64,000 nucleotides of DNA from Clostridium algoriphilum. GTDB taxonomy: Bacteria; Bacillota; Clostridia; Clostridiales; Clostridiaceae. A program made the position numbers and the translations under genes. Positions 30,301 to 39,530 of this stretch are shown in pieces. The stretch lies in NCBI RefSeq assembly GCF_020443705.1, contig NZ_JAIZZK010000023.1, positions 1 through 64,000 of the forward strand. Reading direction: 5' to 3'. Under the pieces are notes generated by a model that worked only from the letters and a program-made list of their open reading frames with translations, had not been told where the DNA came from and ran no database searches. Numbering within the stretch: position 1 is the stretch's first letter; each line of letters begins with the position of its first letter.

Positions 30301-30894
30301 GTCATATAGTTCTATCCTAAAAGGTAGCACCGATATAGGAGGATATACATCTATGATCCCACCTCTTATAGAAAATTGTCCCTTGTTTTCTACCCTATCT
30401 ACTCTTTCATAGCCACACTGAATTAATTTTTCTGAAAAGAATTTGAACTTTAATATACTTCCTACTGACAATTTAAAAATATATTGTTTTAGTAACTCTT
30501 TAGGAATATATGTAGCTGTCAAAGCCTCAATACAAGTAATTATTATTTTTTTACCCTTTTCCATAATCTTTTTCATTACTTTAAGTCTTTCCCATCTCAA
30601 ATCCCCAGATACGGCATCTGCATTATAAAATCCCATTTCTCTAGTAGGAAAATAGTATACTTCATTTACATAAAAAGATAGGTCATCGTAAATATTTTTA
30701 GCTTCCACATCACTATGTGTTAATATTAATATAGACTTATCTAGTTGTTCATACACACCGTTTACTAGATAGTTTTTTGCTGATTCCGAAAGTCCATATA
30801 CACCAATTGGATATGCTTCTTTCTCTATATTCATTAAAATGTTTTTAAATTGATTACTTTCTTTCAAAGGCTTCATAAGCCCACTCAGTCTCAT
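27373..30894 (-). CDS. mfd: Transcription-repair coupling factor Mfd
   Basis: Displaces stalled RNA polymerase and recruits UvrA for nucleotide excision repair. The protein is about 1173 residues, full length. The N terminus is the UvrB-like damage module. The polymerase-interaction domain follows near 500 (KLGDYVVHVNHGIGVYKG). The RecG-like translocase carries Walker A GDVGYGKTEVA (about 663) and the DEEQRFG box. The C-terminal D7 domain closes the protein. I choose the ATG at 30894, which has GAGGTG 5 nt upstream, over a GTG five codons earlier. pth lies just upstream on the same strand, the same order as in B. subtilis, but the small gene fin between them is missing. Confidence 0.96.
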   Translation of the reverse strand: MRLSGLMKPLKESNQFKNILMNIEKEAYPIGVYGLSESAKNYLVNGVYEQLDKSILILTHSDVEAKNIYDDLSFYVNEVYYFPTREMGFYNADAVSGDLRWERLKVMKKIMEKGKKIIITCIEALTATYIPKELLKQYIFKLSVGSILKFKFFSEKLIQCGYERVDRVENKGQFSIRGGIIDVYPPISVLPFRIELYDDEIDSIRTFNSETQRSIDKVAEIEIFPAKEIIITDEIREKGYNKIKEDLDNVVGKLNKKKDKEVIDRIKSLVSINLESLNETWSFKDIDSYMPYFYDATSTFLDYMKGSFIIVDDAQRCLGKLDSVYLEFEENYETFLKRGSILPKQAEVLVNKQNIFEDLESLEVMTINAIAKTTKLLKPKSIISFSQITIYDYHGQLDMLIDDIKDKKSKGYKIVILSGTRTRGERLIGTLRDRGIESVYKDSIAEVEFGEVVVTFGNQLKGFEYPQLKLCVISDKEVFGGAKRKTTSRASKKGVSKIKSFTELKLGDYVVHVNHGIGVYKGIKQLEVHGHKRDYLELSYNSGDTLYVPVEQLDLVQKYIGSEGKAPKISKLGGIEWVKAKNKVKNSIADIAEDLVKLYATRASLKGHRYSKDTVWQKQFEEEFPFDETPDQLAAIEEIKKDMESDKPMDRLICGDVGYGKTEVAVRAAFKAVMDGKQVAFLVPTTILAEQHYKNLTKRFSDFPVKVEMVSRFRTPAEQKVVIKATKEGNVDILIGTHRIIQSDVKFKDLGVLIIDEEQRFGVTHKEKIKSLRKNIDVITLTATPIPRTLHMSLTGVRDISVIETPPEERYPIQTYVVEFNDQLIRDAILRELNRNGQIFFVYNRVETIKEMAAYMGKLVPEARVCIAHGQMTERELESVMIDFMEKKYDILMCTTIIETGIDIQNTNTIIIYEADKMGLSQLYQLRGRVGRSNRIAYAYLTYKKDKVLTEVAEKRLKAIKDFTELGSGFKIAMRDLEIRGAGNMMGGAQHGHMAAVGYDLYCRMLEETVKNIRGDVEKELIETSVEIKIDAYIPGTYIEDEMQKIEIYKKIAAIDCHEDMLDIQEEIEDRFSDIPTSVANLMDIAYLRCISAEVGIIEIREEKEEIILQFDKSDRINKELVKALVTKYNRSIVFKLGKEPAFAYKLKNSNKEEMLANLIEIVNYIKSIVENK

Positions 30895-30951
30895 GTTAAC
30901 ACCTCTCACTCACCGCATAAATATATATATGATTTTAATAATAAATCTAAT

Positions 30952-31515
30952 TTAAGCAATAAATCCATTAAATTGATTCATTGCCTCAGTACATCCTTTT
31001 TCTATTATAGTTTTGGTAGCTTCTATACTAGCCTCAAAAGCCTTTCCAACCAGCACTCGATCTTCTTTAGAAAAACGTCCTAAAACATGTGGTATTAGTG
31101 CCTTCTGTGGCTGACCTACACCTATTTTAATTCTTGAAAATATATCTGAGGACATACACGAAATGATGCTTTTTATGCCATTATGTCCACCAGCACTACC
31201 TTTGCTCCTTATTCTTAGTTTACCTGCATCCAAACTAATATCATCATATATTATGATGATATTTTCATTAGGAATCTTATAAAATGAGGATGCTTCTCGT
31301 ACACTTTCCCCACTTAAATTCATATATGTACTAGGTTTTAAAAGAATGACTTTTTCAGATGCTATGTTAATTTCCGTGCATACACCTTTAAATTTTATCC
31401 TATTAATTGAAACATTATACTTATCCGCCATTAAATCAATTACATCAAATCCTACATTATGTCTTGTATGTTTATATTCATCTCCTGGATTTCCTAGTCC
31501 AACTACCAAATACAT
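30952..31515 (-). CDS. pth: Peptidyl-tRNA hydrolase
   Basis: Releases peptides from peptidyl-tRNAs that dropped off the ribosome. The 187-residue product starts MYLVVGLGNPGDEYKHTRHN, with the catalytic His in the TRHNVGF segment. Other conserved parts are LLKPSTYMNLSG and IIIYDDISLDAGKLRIR followed by GSAGGHNG. I choose the ATG at 31515, which sits 5 nt after GGAGG, over an ATG four codons earlier. It probably shares a transcript with mfd. Confidence 0.95.
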   Translation of the reverse strand: MYLVVGLGNPGDEYKHTRHNVGFDVIDLMADKYNVSINRIKFKGVCTEINIASEKVILLKPSTYMNLSGESVREASSFYKIPNENIIIIYDDISLDAGKLRIRSKGSAGGHNGIKSIISCMSSDIFSRIKIGVGQPQKALIPHVLGRFSKEDRVLVGKAFEASIEATKTIIEKGCTEAMNQFNGFIA

Positions 31516-31671
31516 TATTACCTCCATATATAATTATGTTAAATATATATACCTTTCACATAATTATTTCTTTCCTTTTCATATTTATAATATTATACCT
31601 AAAAAGTATATTAATCCACAACTTTACACAATAATTACCATATAGTATATATTTTTTACTAATATAATATT

Positions 31672-31707
31672 AAAAAAATAACTAGTTTGTATGCTAGTTA
31701 TTTTTTT
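31672..31707. terminator. Terminator downstream of htrA
   Basis: Perfect stem 31672-31685 / 31694-31707 with an 8-nt loop. A-rich and T-rich arms make it look usable in both directions. It follows htrA by about 58 nt. Confidence 0.85.
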
Positions 31708-31764
31708 AATGCCTACGTATCATGATATAATTATATTAATGTCATTCCTAGTTCTAGTTTATCT

Positions 31765-32967
31765 TTAGTGGATTTTTAATTCAGAGAGAATTATATTAAT
31801 ATTTTGAGCTTTACCATTTCTCCAGATTTTACAGGATAAACGATCAGAAATTTTGAACTTTTCCAAAACGTTACTTATATCTTCCATATTTCTAACACTC
31901 GTATCCCCTATCTGCATTATAATATCGCTTGGCATAATTCCAGCTACTGCTGCTCCACTACCACTTATAACATCTTGTACATACACACCTTTCTTAGTAT
32001 CATTGCCTTTTGAAATTGAAGGCACTCCATAAATACCTAGAGTAGGTCTAATCATTTTACCGTTAGTCATTAAGCCCTTAATAATTTCTTTAACTTCGTT
32101 TGCATTAATAGCAAAACCCATTCCGTGATCTCCACTCGCTGAACTTATTTTCAAACTATTTATACCAATAACTTCCCCATAGATATTGCATAATGCTCCG
32201 CCACTATTTTCTGCGTTTATAGATGCATCAGTTTCTATTATTTTATACATAGTTTGTTCTCCAGTTTTCTTATCAGCTATATTAACTTTTCTATCTAGTG
32301 CACTTATAATACCTGAAGTAACCATTCCCGAAAACTGTTCACCTAGAGGGTTACCAACGGCAATGGCTATATCACCTACATTAACCTTTGATGAATCAGC
32401 AAAAGTTGCAATAGGAAGATTGCTCGCCTCAACTTTTATGACTGCTAAATCCGATATAGCATCTGTACCTACAACTGTTGCATTCAAAACTTTATCATTA
32501 CTGAATTTTACTTTTATTTGCGATGCACCTTCAACCACATGATAATTAGTTATAATATAGCCATCGTTCTTAAATATAATTCCAGAACCACTTCCTTCTG
32601 GAGTATCCCACAATCCTTGTTCTTTGTTACTAATTCCAACTATTGCGGGTGCTACTTTTTCAGAAACTTGTGAAATACTATTACTATATACACCTTTGAT
32701 ATTACTATTTTCCAAACTACCGGAACTTAAATTACCAGTAATATCTTTTGGCGCCTTATCTTTATTAACTACATATTGTGCTGTAATTCCCCCAGAGAGT
32801 GCTGCTATAAGTATAAAACTAAATACTTTTATAAATAATTTAAAATAGTTTTTTTTATTGTTTTTTCTAAATTTAATCTCACCAAATATATCTTGATCAC
32901 AATCTGCATTTTTCCACATAGCATCTCTTATTTCTTCATACGACTCATAGTTATCCTTATTATTCAT
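31765..32967 (-). CDS. HtrA/DegP-like serine protease with PDZ domain
   Basis: Membrane-anchored quality-control protease, 400 residues: a cytoplasmic N-terminal segment, one membrane span (about 40-60), a trypsin-like domain with His in TNYHVVEG, Asp in ISDLAVIKV and Ser in NAENSGGAL, then a single PDZ domain (about 300-390, GVYVQDVISGSGAAVAGIMPSDIIMQIG). The ribosome binding site GGGGGGGTGAT places the start at 32967, 18 codons inside the longest frame. The usual GNSGGP active-site loop reads ENSGGA here (see findings). It follows a sensor kinase and regulator in the same direction, which suggests an envelope-stress unit. Confidence 0.9.
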   Translation of the reverse strand: MNNKDNYESYEEIRDAMWKNADCDQDIFGEIKFRKNNKKNYFKLFIKVFSFILIAALSGGITAQYVVNKDKAPKDITGNLSSGSLENSNIKGVYSNSISQVSEKVAPAIVGISNKEQGLWDTPEGSGSGIIFKNDGYIITNYHVVEGASQIKVKFSNDKVLNATVVGTDAISDLAVIKVEASNLPIATFADSSKVNVGDIAIAVGNPLGEQFSGMVTSGIISALDRKVNIADKKTGEQTMYKIIETDASINAENSGGALCNIYGEVIGINSLKISSASGDHGMGFAINANEVKEIIKGLMTNGKMIRPTLGIYGVPSISKGNDTKKGVYVQDVISGSGAAVAGIMPSDIIMQIGDTSVRNMEDISNVLEKFKISDRLSCKIWRNGKAQNINIILSELKIH

Positions 32968-33056
32968 AACATCACCCCCCCTAATGGTCATAACTATATC
33001 ATTGAAGTTTTTAAAACACATATGAACAAATCGTGATATTTTAGTTGCATTGCAAA

Positions 33057-34472
33057 TTATTTCACTTTCATCAACGTAAAAATAAACGAAACCCCGTTAT
33101 CCTTATTTTCAACCCATATATCTTCCTGTAATTGAGTTATTATATTTCTCACTATAGATAATCCAAGTCCAGTACTCTCTTTGGCCGTTCTTGATTTATC
33201 AGCTTTGTAAAACCTATCCCAAATATGCAATAAATCGTCATCATCTATTCGTGGACCATTATTGAACACGGATATGAAGGCCTTTTTCCCCTTAACTTTT
33301 GAACTAATTTTTATTTTTCCACCTTCATTAACATATTTTATTGCATTATCTAATAAATTTGTAATAACTTGAACTAGCCTATCCTTGTCTCCTGCTACAA
33401 TTAAATTATCCTCATCAAAGCATACATCTACCGATGCCCTTTTATCCTTAATTTTTGTTTCATTTTTTATAACTGTAAGTCTTATAATCTCATTTATATC
33501 CACTTCCATAATCCTTAAACTAAATTTACCAGCTTCAATTGCAGACATATCCAGTAAGTCGTTTACAAGCCTTGTTAGTCGTTGAATTTCTTCGTAAGCA
33601 ATAGATAAGTAATATTTTTCTTTTTCCTCAGGAATTACTCCATCTAGTATCCCACCGATAAACCCCTTAATTGATGTTATAGGTGATCTAATCTCATGTG
33701 ATACATTCGATATGAAATCACGTCTATTTTTCTCATTCTTTTCTACAGAATCCGCCATAAAATTAAAGGTTTGAGCAAGTTGACCTATTTCATCGTTAGA
33801 TTTTAAATAAACTCTTTTATCTACATCCCCATTAGATATCCTTCTAGCTACATAATTAATTTCCGCTAATGGCTTTATAATTATTTTTTGCGAGAAATAA
33901 TATATAACTATGCAAGAAAATATTATTGCAAAAATTGCAGATATCCAAATTATTTCATACACACGTTTTAATGATGCACTTACCTCTTCAATTGAATTGT
34001 ATAATATTATAGATCCCTTGAATACACCTGCATCATTCTTTATTGGTGTACCAAACACTCTAACAGTTTTATCAAATATTCCAGCATAAGGTCCTGTGAT
34101 TTCAAATGTATGCCCAAGTCTAAGCTTCGCAAGTTCCGTAGCAAAAACTTGCTTTCCCATAAATTCCTTATGTTCTTTATTAGATACAGCGTAAACATAA
34201 CCATAACTATCAGTAAGCCAAATATCCGACTTTATATACTCAGCAATTATTGTTATCATATTATTTACTTCGTCTGACGACGCATCCCCAGTCATATATT
34301 TCATAGCGAGTCCTTGTATTATATATGACTTATCTAAGAATTGTTCTTTTCGCTCCTGGAAAAAATAATTTTGAAACCAATAAGATAAAAATGACGCAAT
34401 AATTATCAAACTCATTGAAATTATAATAGTATAGGTGGCTAGCATTTTAAAAAAAAGACCTTTTTTCACCAT
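33057..34472 (-). CDS. Membrane sensor histidine kinase
   Basis: 471 residues. Two membrane spans (about 10-30 and 170-192) enclose an extracytoplasmic sensor domain of about 140 residues that looks Cache-like (WLTDSYGYVYAVSNKEH). Next come a HAMP linker (about 192-245), the H-box FISNVSHEIRSPITS (phosphorylated His about 264), the N-box LLDNAIKYV and the G-box STGLGLSIVRNI. All kinase boxes look intact. The gene starts directly after the stop codon of the response regulator, so the pair is translationally coupled, and htrA follows 89 nt later. The ligand is unknown. Confidence 0.93.
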   Translation of the reverse strand: MVKKGLFFKMLATYTIIISMSLIIIASFLSYWFQNYFFQERKEQFLDKSYIIQGLAMKYMTGDASSDEVNNMITIIAEYIKSDIWLTDSYGYVYAVSNKEHKEFMGKQVFATELAKLRLGHTFEITGPYAGIFDKTVRVFGTPIKNDAGVFKGSIILYNSIEEVSASLKRVYEIIWISAIFAIIFSCIVIYYFSQKIIIKPLAEINYVARRISNGDVDKRVYLKSNDEIGQLAQTFNFMADSVEKNEKNRRDFISNVSHEIRSPITSIKGFIGGILDGVIPEEKEKYYLSIAYEEIQRLTRLVNDLLDMSAIEAGKFSLRIMEVDINEIIRLTVIKNETKIKDKRASVDVCFDEDNLIVAGDKDRLVQVITNLLDNAIKYVNEGGKIKISSKVKGKKAFISVFNNGPRIDDDDLLHIWDRFYKADKSRTAKESTGLGLSIVRNIITQLQEDIWVENKDNGVSFIFTLMKVK

Positions 34473-35159
34473 CTATTTCACCTCAAATTTATATCCTACT
34501 CCCCAAACAGTCTCAATCTGCCAATTCGGTCCTCCTTGAAGCTTTTCTCTTACTCTTTTAACATGTACATCCACTGTTCTAGAGTCTCCCGGGTAATCAT
34601 ATCCCCAAACCTCACATAGCAATTGTTGCCTAGTAAAAACCCTATTTTTGTTAAGTGCTAAATAATGTACTAATTCAAATTCTTTAGGTGGCATTTTTAC
34701 CTCGGCACCTTTATATGTAACATTATATGAGTTAATATCAATTTCTAGATCCTCAAAATTCAGGACTTCTTTCCCACCATTATCTAAGTTATACCGCCTA
34801 AGCACAGCTTTTACTCTTGCAATTATTTCTTTTGGCTCAAAAGGTTTTACTACATAGTCATCTGCTCCAAGTTCTAGCCCTAATACCTTATCAAAGGTTT
34901 CTCCTTTAGCAGTAAGCATAATAACTGGCGTTTCATGCTCTTTTCTTATCCATTTTAAAACGTCTATACCATCAATATAAGGTAACATTATATCTAAAAG
35001 CACTAAGTCTGGTTTATAACTTAAAAAAGCTTCCTGCGCAGCCCTACCATCATGTACTACTTTTGTCGCATACCCTGAGCTTTCAAGATACATTTTAATT
35101 ACCTCAGCAATATTTTTGTCATCATCAACTATCAGTATTTTTCCTATAGTTCCTTCCAT
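34473..35159 (-). CDS. OmpR/PhoB-family response regulator
   Basis: 228 residues. Receiver domain with the acidic pair VDDDKN (about 11-16), phospho-acceptor Asp in LVLLDIMLPYIDG (about 56), Thr in VIMLTAKGE and Lys in YVVKPFEP. The C-terminal winged helix ends with RTVDVHVKRVREKL and VWGVGYKFEV. It is the first gene of the regulator-kinase-htrA unit. The ATG at 35159 follows GGAGGT. The direct repeats AGGTGAAT upstream (35272-35279 and 35341-35348 on the minus strand) may be binding sites, by analogy with this family only. Confidence 0.94.
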   Translation of the reverse strand: MEGTIGKILIVDDDKNIAEVIKMYLESSGYATKVVHDGRAAQEAFLSYKPDLVLLDIMLPYIDGIDVLKWIRKEHETPVIMLTAKGETFDKVLGLELGADDYVVKPFEPKEIIARVKAVLRRYNLDNGGKEVLNFEDLEIDINSYNVTYKGAEVKMPPKEFELVHYLALNKNRVFTRQQLLCEVWGYDYPGDSRTVDVHVKRVREKLQGGPNWQIETVWGVGYKFEVK

Positions 35160-35481
35160 ATCAGTACCTCCAAATTATTCTATATTATTTTCGTTTATTG
35201 TTTTTGCTTATCATCTCTTAAAAATAGCTAAATCACATACTAAATTATTTATTAAAAAATACTTATGAATAATTCACCTTATAACTAATTTATCATACTT
35301 TAATGTTAACTGATTAGTTTTATTAAAAATGTTACAAATTATTCACCTCTTCAGGTATATAATTCAGTCACTTTACATAACTACTGCTTATATATAGTAT
35401 AGTCATATACTGATATTATATAAATATTGTGTAAATTTAATTTTACAAACCATTAATTCACATTAATTGCTAACAAATCAT
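35160..35481. other. Intergenic region upstream of the two-component regulator
   Basis: AT-rich 320-nt gap. On the minus strand AGGTGAAT occurs twice, 69 nt apart (35348-35341 and 35279-35272), both upstream of the regulator gene. I see no clean promoter by eye and no other element. Confidence 0.3.
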
Positions 35482-35529
35482 AAAAAAATAGTGATGCTCA
35501 ATTATAAAAAATTGTGCATCACTATTTTT
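35482..35529 (-). terminator. Terminator downstream of prs
   Basis: Stem 35484-35503 / 35510-35529 (20 bp with two small mismatches) followed on the minus strand by TTTTTTTA. It ends 12 nt past the prs stop. Confidence 0.9.
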
Positions 35530-35540
35530 CAAATATGTAA

Positions 35541-36512
35541 TTATAAGTTATTTTCTTCCTCAAATAACTTGCTTACAGAAACATCCTCATATATTCTCTT
35601 TATAGCTTCTGCCAAAATTGGTGCTACAGATAATGTAGTAAATTTCGCGCATTGTTTGTCTTCTGGAATATCAATTGTATTTAGTATTATTAATTCTTTT
35701 ATTACTGAATCATTTATTCTTTGAATAGCAGGTCCAGATAAAACCCCATGACTACAACATGCATAAACATCCTTTGCTCCTAATTTAACTAGTGCATTAG
35801 CTCCATTAGTTATTGTCCCTGCAGTATCTATCATATCATCCATCATTATAACTGTTTTATTCTTAATATCACCTATAACATTCATAATCTCTGCAACATT
35901 AGCTTTCGGTCTTCTCTTATCAATTATTGCTATTGGCGCATGCAATTTATCTGCAAACTTTCTTGATCTAGCAACACTTCCAAGATCCGGTGCAACTACA
36001 ACTACATCATCCCTATCCTTAAATCCATTTTTAATATAATACTTTGCAAGTATCGGTGTACCAGTCATGTTGTCAACAGGAATATTAAAATACCCCTGTA
36101 TTTGAGCTGCATGTAAGTCCATAGTAAGTACTCTATCAGCTCCTGCAGTTGTTATAATATCTGCCACAAGTTTCGCTGTAATTGGATCTCTAGCTTTTGC
36201 TTTTCTATCTTGCCTTGCATATCCATAGTATGGTATAACAGCAGTTATTCTTCCTGCTGAAGCTCTCTTAAATGCATCAATCATAATAAGTAATTCCATT
36301 AAATTGTCATTTACTGGAGCATTAGTTGACTGAACAACAAATACATCTGCACCCCTGACCGTTTCGTGGATATTAACAGATATTTCTCCATCACTAAAAG
36401 TTCCTACTTCTGAAGCTCCAATTGGTAATCCTAGGATGTCGGCTATATCTGAGGCAAGTTTAGGATTTGAGTTACCTGTAAAAATTTTAATATTTTTGCC
36501 ATGGTTTATCAT
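35541..36512 (-). CDS. prs: Ribose-phosphate pyrophosphokinase (PRPP synthase)
   Basis: Makes PRPP from ribose 5-phosphate and ATP for purine, pyrimidine, His, Trp and NAD synthesis. 323 residues with the class I signatures: [17 protein letters not shown] (about 133-149, catalytic and metal site), the flexible-loop [13 protein letters not shown] (about 100-112) and the PRPP-binding [18 protein letters not shown] (about 217-234). The glmU-prs order matches B. subtilis gcaD-prs. The ribosome binding site (GGACT) is weak, but the ATG at 36512 gives the normal family start. The product also links to PurR here, which senses PRPP. Confidence 0.96.
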   Translation of the reverse strand: MINHGKNIKIFTGNSNPKLASDIADILGLPIGASEVGTFSDGEISVNIHETVRGADVFVVQSTNAPVNDNLMELLIMIDAFKRASAGRITAVIPYYGYARQDRKAKARDPITAKLVADIITTAGADRVLTMDLHAAQIQGYFNIPVDNMTGTPILAKYYIKNGFKDRDDVVVVAPDLGSVARSRKFADKLHAPIAIIDKRRPKANVAEIMNVIGDIKNKTVIMMDDMIDTAGTITNGANALVKLGAKDVYACCSHGVLSGPAIQRINDSVIKELIILNTIDIPEDKQCAKFTTLSVAPILAEAIKRIYEDVSVSKLFEEENNL

Positions 36513-36678
36513 CTGTAGTCCTGATTTTCAATATTTATAACAAATTATATTTCTATATAATAAATTATAAATTTTCATTCTACCTTCTAAGCAAAATGGC
36601 AGTAAAAGCGATCCACTGCAAAAATCAGTTTTCCACCTCCCTTTATAATTTACTTACTAATTGCTATGATTTATTACC

Positions 36679-38049
36679 TTACTTGCTATGTCCTGATTTT
36701 ACTACCCAATTTTCAATATTCTTCTGCCTAGCTCTAGCTATTGATAAAGCATTTTTAGGCACTTCATTTGTAATTGTAGATCCAGCAGCAGTATATGAAT
36801 TATCGTTAATAGTTACAGGTGCTACTAAATTAGTATTACAACCTATAAATACGTTATTACCTATTATAGTTTTGTATTTTGATATTCCATCATAATTTAC
36901 AACTACAGTTCCGCAACCGAAATTACATCCACTTCCAACCTGTGCATCACCAATATAAGTAAGATGTGATACCTTTGTATTATCCCCAATAGTTGATTTT
37001 TTAATTTCAACAAAATCCCCTATTCTAGCCTGTTTACCAATGCTACTTTCTGGTCGAATGTACGCAAATGGTCCTACCGTAGTTTTTTCACCTATTTGAC
37101 TCTCAATTACTACAGAACTTTGAATTTCAATTCCGTTATCTAAAACACTATCAGCAATTCTATTATTGGGATAAAGAACACAGTCTTCTTTAATAATAGT
37201 CTTGCCTTGAAGTACATTCCCTGGATATATAATAGTGTCTTTTCCTATCATAACCTCGCAGTCAATATATGTATTACTCGGATCCATTATTGTAACTCCA
37301 TTTTCCATGTGCTTTCTGTTTATCCTTTTTCTCATAATTGCCTGCGCATCTGCAAGCTCTACTTTAGAATTAACAGCAGTAATTTCTTCAATTGATGCAT
37401 TAAAAGCTCCAACCTTCGAACCTTGATTCTTTAATATACCAATAACATCTGTTAAATAGTATTCCTTTTGAGCATTGTTATTATTTAATTTATTTAAACT
37501 ATTAAGTAATTCTTCTATATCAAAGCAATACATTCCTGAATTAACTTCTTTAACTAATATTTCACCTTCCGTGCAGTCTTTAAATTCAACTATCTTTTTA
37601 ACCTCACCATTTTCATCCCGAATTATTCTACCATATTTTGCAGGATCATTCATCTTTGAAGTTAATATCGTAGCTTTAAAATTACCTTTTTCATGATAAT
37701 TCAATAGCTCTCTAACAGTAGACTCAGTAATTAGTGGACCATCTCCAACAAATATTGCTACTGTGCCTTTGTTATTACCTAGAAATTCCTTAGCACACAT
37801 TACTGCGTGTCCTGTTCCTAACTGCTCTTCTTGAACAGAATAGTTTATTTTTCTATCTTCTGTTCCTATTTTAACCTGTGCAGCTCCTCTTCCAATTACC
37901 ACATCTACCATTTCAATATCTGCATTTCTCATAACGTCAATAACGTGATTTATCATTTCTTTACCGCAGACCTTATGCATAACCTTAGGAGTCTTAGAAT
38001 TCATTCTTTTTCCTTCACCTGCCGCTAATATTATAGCGCATTTATACAA
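36679..38049 (-). CDS. glmU: Bifunctional UDP-N-acetylglucosamine pyrophosphorylase / glucosamine-1-phosphate acetyltransferase
   Basis: Performs the last two steps of UDP-GlcNAc synthesis for peptidoglycan. The N-terminal uridyltransferase domain has the [20 protein letters not shown] signature at the very start. The C-terminal half is a left-handed beta-helix of hexapeptide repeats (about 250-430) with the acetyltransferase active site around [14 protein letters not shown] assign a TTG start at 38049 (456 residues, product [15 protein letters not shown]) because AGAGGTG lies 6 nt upstream; the longer frame beginning at 38070 is an unlikely extension. It is followed by prs, 166 nt later, in the same direction. 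Confidence 0.95.
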   Translation of the reverse strand: MYKCAIILAAGEGKRMNSKTPKVMHKVCGKEMINHVIDVMRNADIEMVDVVIGRGAAQVKIGTEDRKINYSVQEEQLGTGHAVMCAKEFLGNNKGTVAIFVGDGPLITESTVRELLNYHEKGNFKATILTSKMNDPAKYGRIIRDENGEVKKIVEFKDCTEGEILVKEVNSGMYCFDIEELLNSLNKLNNNNAQKEYYLTDVIGILKNQGSKVGAFNASIEEITAVNSKVELADAQAIMRKRINRKHMENGVTIMDPSNTYIDCEVMIGKDTIIYPGNVLQGKTIIKEDCVLYPNNRIADSVLDNGIEIQSSVVIESQIGEKTTVGPFAYIRPESSIGKQARIGDFVEIKKSTIGDNTKVSHLTYIGDAQVGSGCNFGCGTVVVNYDGISKYKTIIGNNVFIGCNTNLVAPVTINDNSYTAAGSTITNEVPKNALSIARARQKNIENWVVKSGHSK

Positions 38050-38195
38050 ATTAAACACCTCTTTATACAATAATTCGACACATATACGTATTATATTTTA
38101 TATTAATTTGTTCTAAAATACTTTTCATAATATATTATATTATATTTTATATAACATTTAATTGCAACCAGCCTTCGGCATTTTTCGTTATTTTT

Positions 38196-38227
38196 TTCAA
38201 AAAAATAAAAGGGGGTTCCCCCCCACC
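38196..38227 (-). terminator. Probable terminator downstream of spoVG
   Basis: On the minus strand a G-run and C-run (GGGGGAACCCCC region, 38211-38224) are followed by TTTTATTTTTTT. The stem is short with a tight loop, so it is weaker than the others. Confidence 0.5.
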
Positions 38228-38231
38228 TTAT

Positions 38232-38564
38232 TTATACTTCTGCTTTTTCTACTGCCTCTTCTACCGGTTTTACTGCGACCTTTTCTACCACTCTTACTAC
38301 TGGTTCTTCATTTTTTACTTTTTGATACTCATCTAAAATAGCTGTTTGAATCTTCTCTCTTGTTTGAGTATTTATTGGGTGTGCTATGTCCTTGAATTCT
38401 CCATCTGGAGTTTTTCTACTTGGCATAGCAATAAAAAGTCCACTTTGTCCTTCTATAACTTTAATATCATGAACAACAAATTCATTGTCAAAAGTTATTG
38501 ATACAATCGCTTTCATTTTACCTTCTGTAGCAATTTTTCTAATTCTAACGTCTGTTATTTCCAT
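38232..38564 (-). CDS. spoVG: SpoVG, RNA-binding regulator of sporulation and septation
   Basis: 110 residues. The N-terminal [19 protein letters not shown] and the [23 protein letters not shown] stretch are the SpoVG signatures; the C-terminal tail is charged and Val/Glu-rich. SpoVG homologues bind RNA and DNA and affect asymmetric septation, capsule or virulence genes, depending on the organism. The start at 38564 follows GGAGGTGG; five extra codons upstream in the same frame are rejected. It lies between purR and glmU, as in B. subtilis. A sigma-H-like promoter precedes it. Confidence 0.96.
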   Translation of the reverse strand: MEITDVRIRKIATEGKMKAIVSITFDNEFVVHDIKVIEGQSGLFIAMPSRKTPDGEFKDIAHPINTQTREKIQTAILDEYQKVKNEEPVVRVVEKVAVKPVEEAVEKAEV

Positions 38565-38599
38565 ACACTCCACCTCCAAGTTGCGTTATGTTATTACTA

Positions 38600-38626
38600 T
38601 TTCTCTATAACTTGGCATTTTCCTTC
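38600..38626 (-). promoter_or_regulatory. Sigma-H-like promoter of spoVG
   Basis: Minus-strand GAAGGAAAA (38626-38618), 11-nt spacer and AGAGAAA (38606-38600). The B. subtilis sigma-H pattern is RnAGGAwWW, 11-12 nt, RnnGAAT, so only the last -10 base differs. spoVG is the classic sigma-H gene in B. subtilis. Inference from a short motif plus that precedent. Confidence 0.5.
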
Positions 38627-38660
38627 TTAAATTGTAAATAAATATTAAATATTTTGAATA

Positions 38661-39482
38661 TTACACTTTTTCGAAGGTTTTTGATGGAGTTAGTTCTGAT
38701 TTGCCTTCCTCATTTATTCCCTTAAATAAAATAATTGATATATATTCTTCTATTAATTTATGCCTAGTTTCAACATTGTCAATGAGAACTCCTATACCTA
38801 AAAGTTCACTTTCAAATTCTTTAAGTAAATTAATTATGCCTGTTGCAGTTCCCCCAGCTTTCATAAAATCATCTATAAATATACATTTGCTTCCTTTTTT
38901 TATAGATCTTCTTGAAAGAGACATAGTTTGAATTCTGTTACTAGAACCCGATACATAATTTATGCTGACAGTACTTCCTTCAGTAACTTTAGGGTCTCGC
39001 CTTACAATAACTAGTTGAACCCCAAGCATCTTCGCTACTTCATAAGCTAGTGGTATTCCTTTGGTCTCAACTGTTACAACGTAGTCTATATCTAACTCAT
39101 TAAAAGCAGATGCAAGGATTACTCCTGCTTTGTGCACTATCTCTGGATTGTACATAATATCAGTCATATATATGAAATTTCCTGGTATTACCCTATCCTC
39201 CTGTATTAAAATTTTGCACAACTCTTCTGCAAACACCCTCGTTTCCTGCTCTGAAACTCCACAAATATATTTCACTCCACCAGCTGCACCTGCGACTGTT
39301 TCCACTTTTCCCATAGATAACTCACTCAAAGTTTCGCGAACAATAACAATATCTTCACTAATTGTAGATTTAGCTGCATTAAATATCTCTGTAAACATTT
39401 TCAAATTAATTGTTTTATTGGGATTTTCCGTTAATATTTTAGTAATACCTGTAACTCTTTGATTTCTACTATATTTATTCAT
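38661..39482 (-). CDS. purR: Pur operon repressor PurR
   Basis: PRPP-responsive repressor of purine genes in Firmicutes. 273 residues: an N-terminal winged helix (about 1-75, including NQRVTGITKILTENPNKTINLKMF) and a C-terminal type I PRTase fold with the PRPP motif CIFIDDFMKAGGTATG (about 203-218). The PRTase fold binds PRPP but is not catalytic in this family. Start assigned to the ATG at 39482; a GTG one codon earlier is equally possible and the ribosome binding site is weak. It may cotranscribe with spoVG, though spoVG also seems to have its own promoter. Confidence 0.94.
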   Translation of the reverse strand: MNKYSRNQRVTGITKILTENPNKTINLKMFTEIFNAAKSTISEDIVIVRETLSELSMGKVETVAGAAGGVKYICGVSEQETRVFAEELCKILIQEDRVIPGNFIYMTDIMYNPEIVHKAGVILASAFNELDIDYVVTVETKGIPLAYEVAKMLGVQLVIVRRDPKVTEGSTVSINYVSGSSNRIQTMSLSRRSIKKGSKCIFIDDFMKAGGTATGIINLLKEFESELLGIGVLIDNVETRHKLIEEYISIILFKGINEEGKSELTPSKTFEKV

Positions 39483-39509
39483 CACTAATCACCCATATTT
39501 TTATTTTAC

Positions 39510-39530
39510 GAATTTTAACTAGTAAAATTC
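39510..39530 (-). promoter_or_regulatory. Palindrome in the purR promoter region, possible operator
   Basis: Perfect inverted repeat GAATTTTA-ACTAG-TAAAATTC (39510-39530), 28 nt upstream of purR. A promoter candidate (TTTACA, 16 nt, TATTAT at 39558-39531 on the minus strand) ends right beside it, so the palindrome would cover the start site. It lacks the CGAA core spacing of known PurR boxes, so the binding protein is unknown. Confidence 0.4.
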
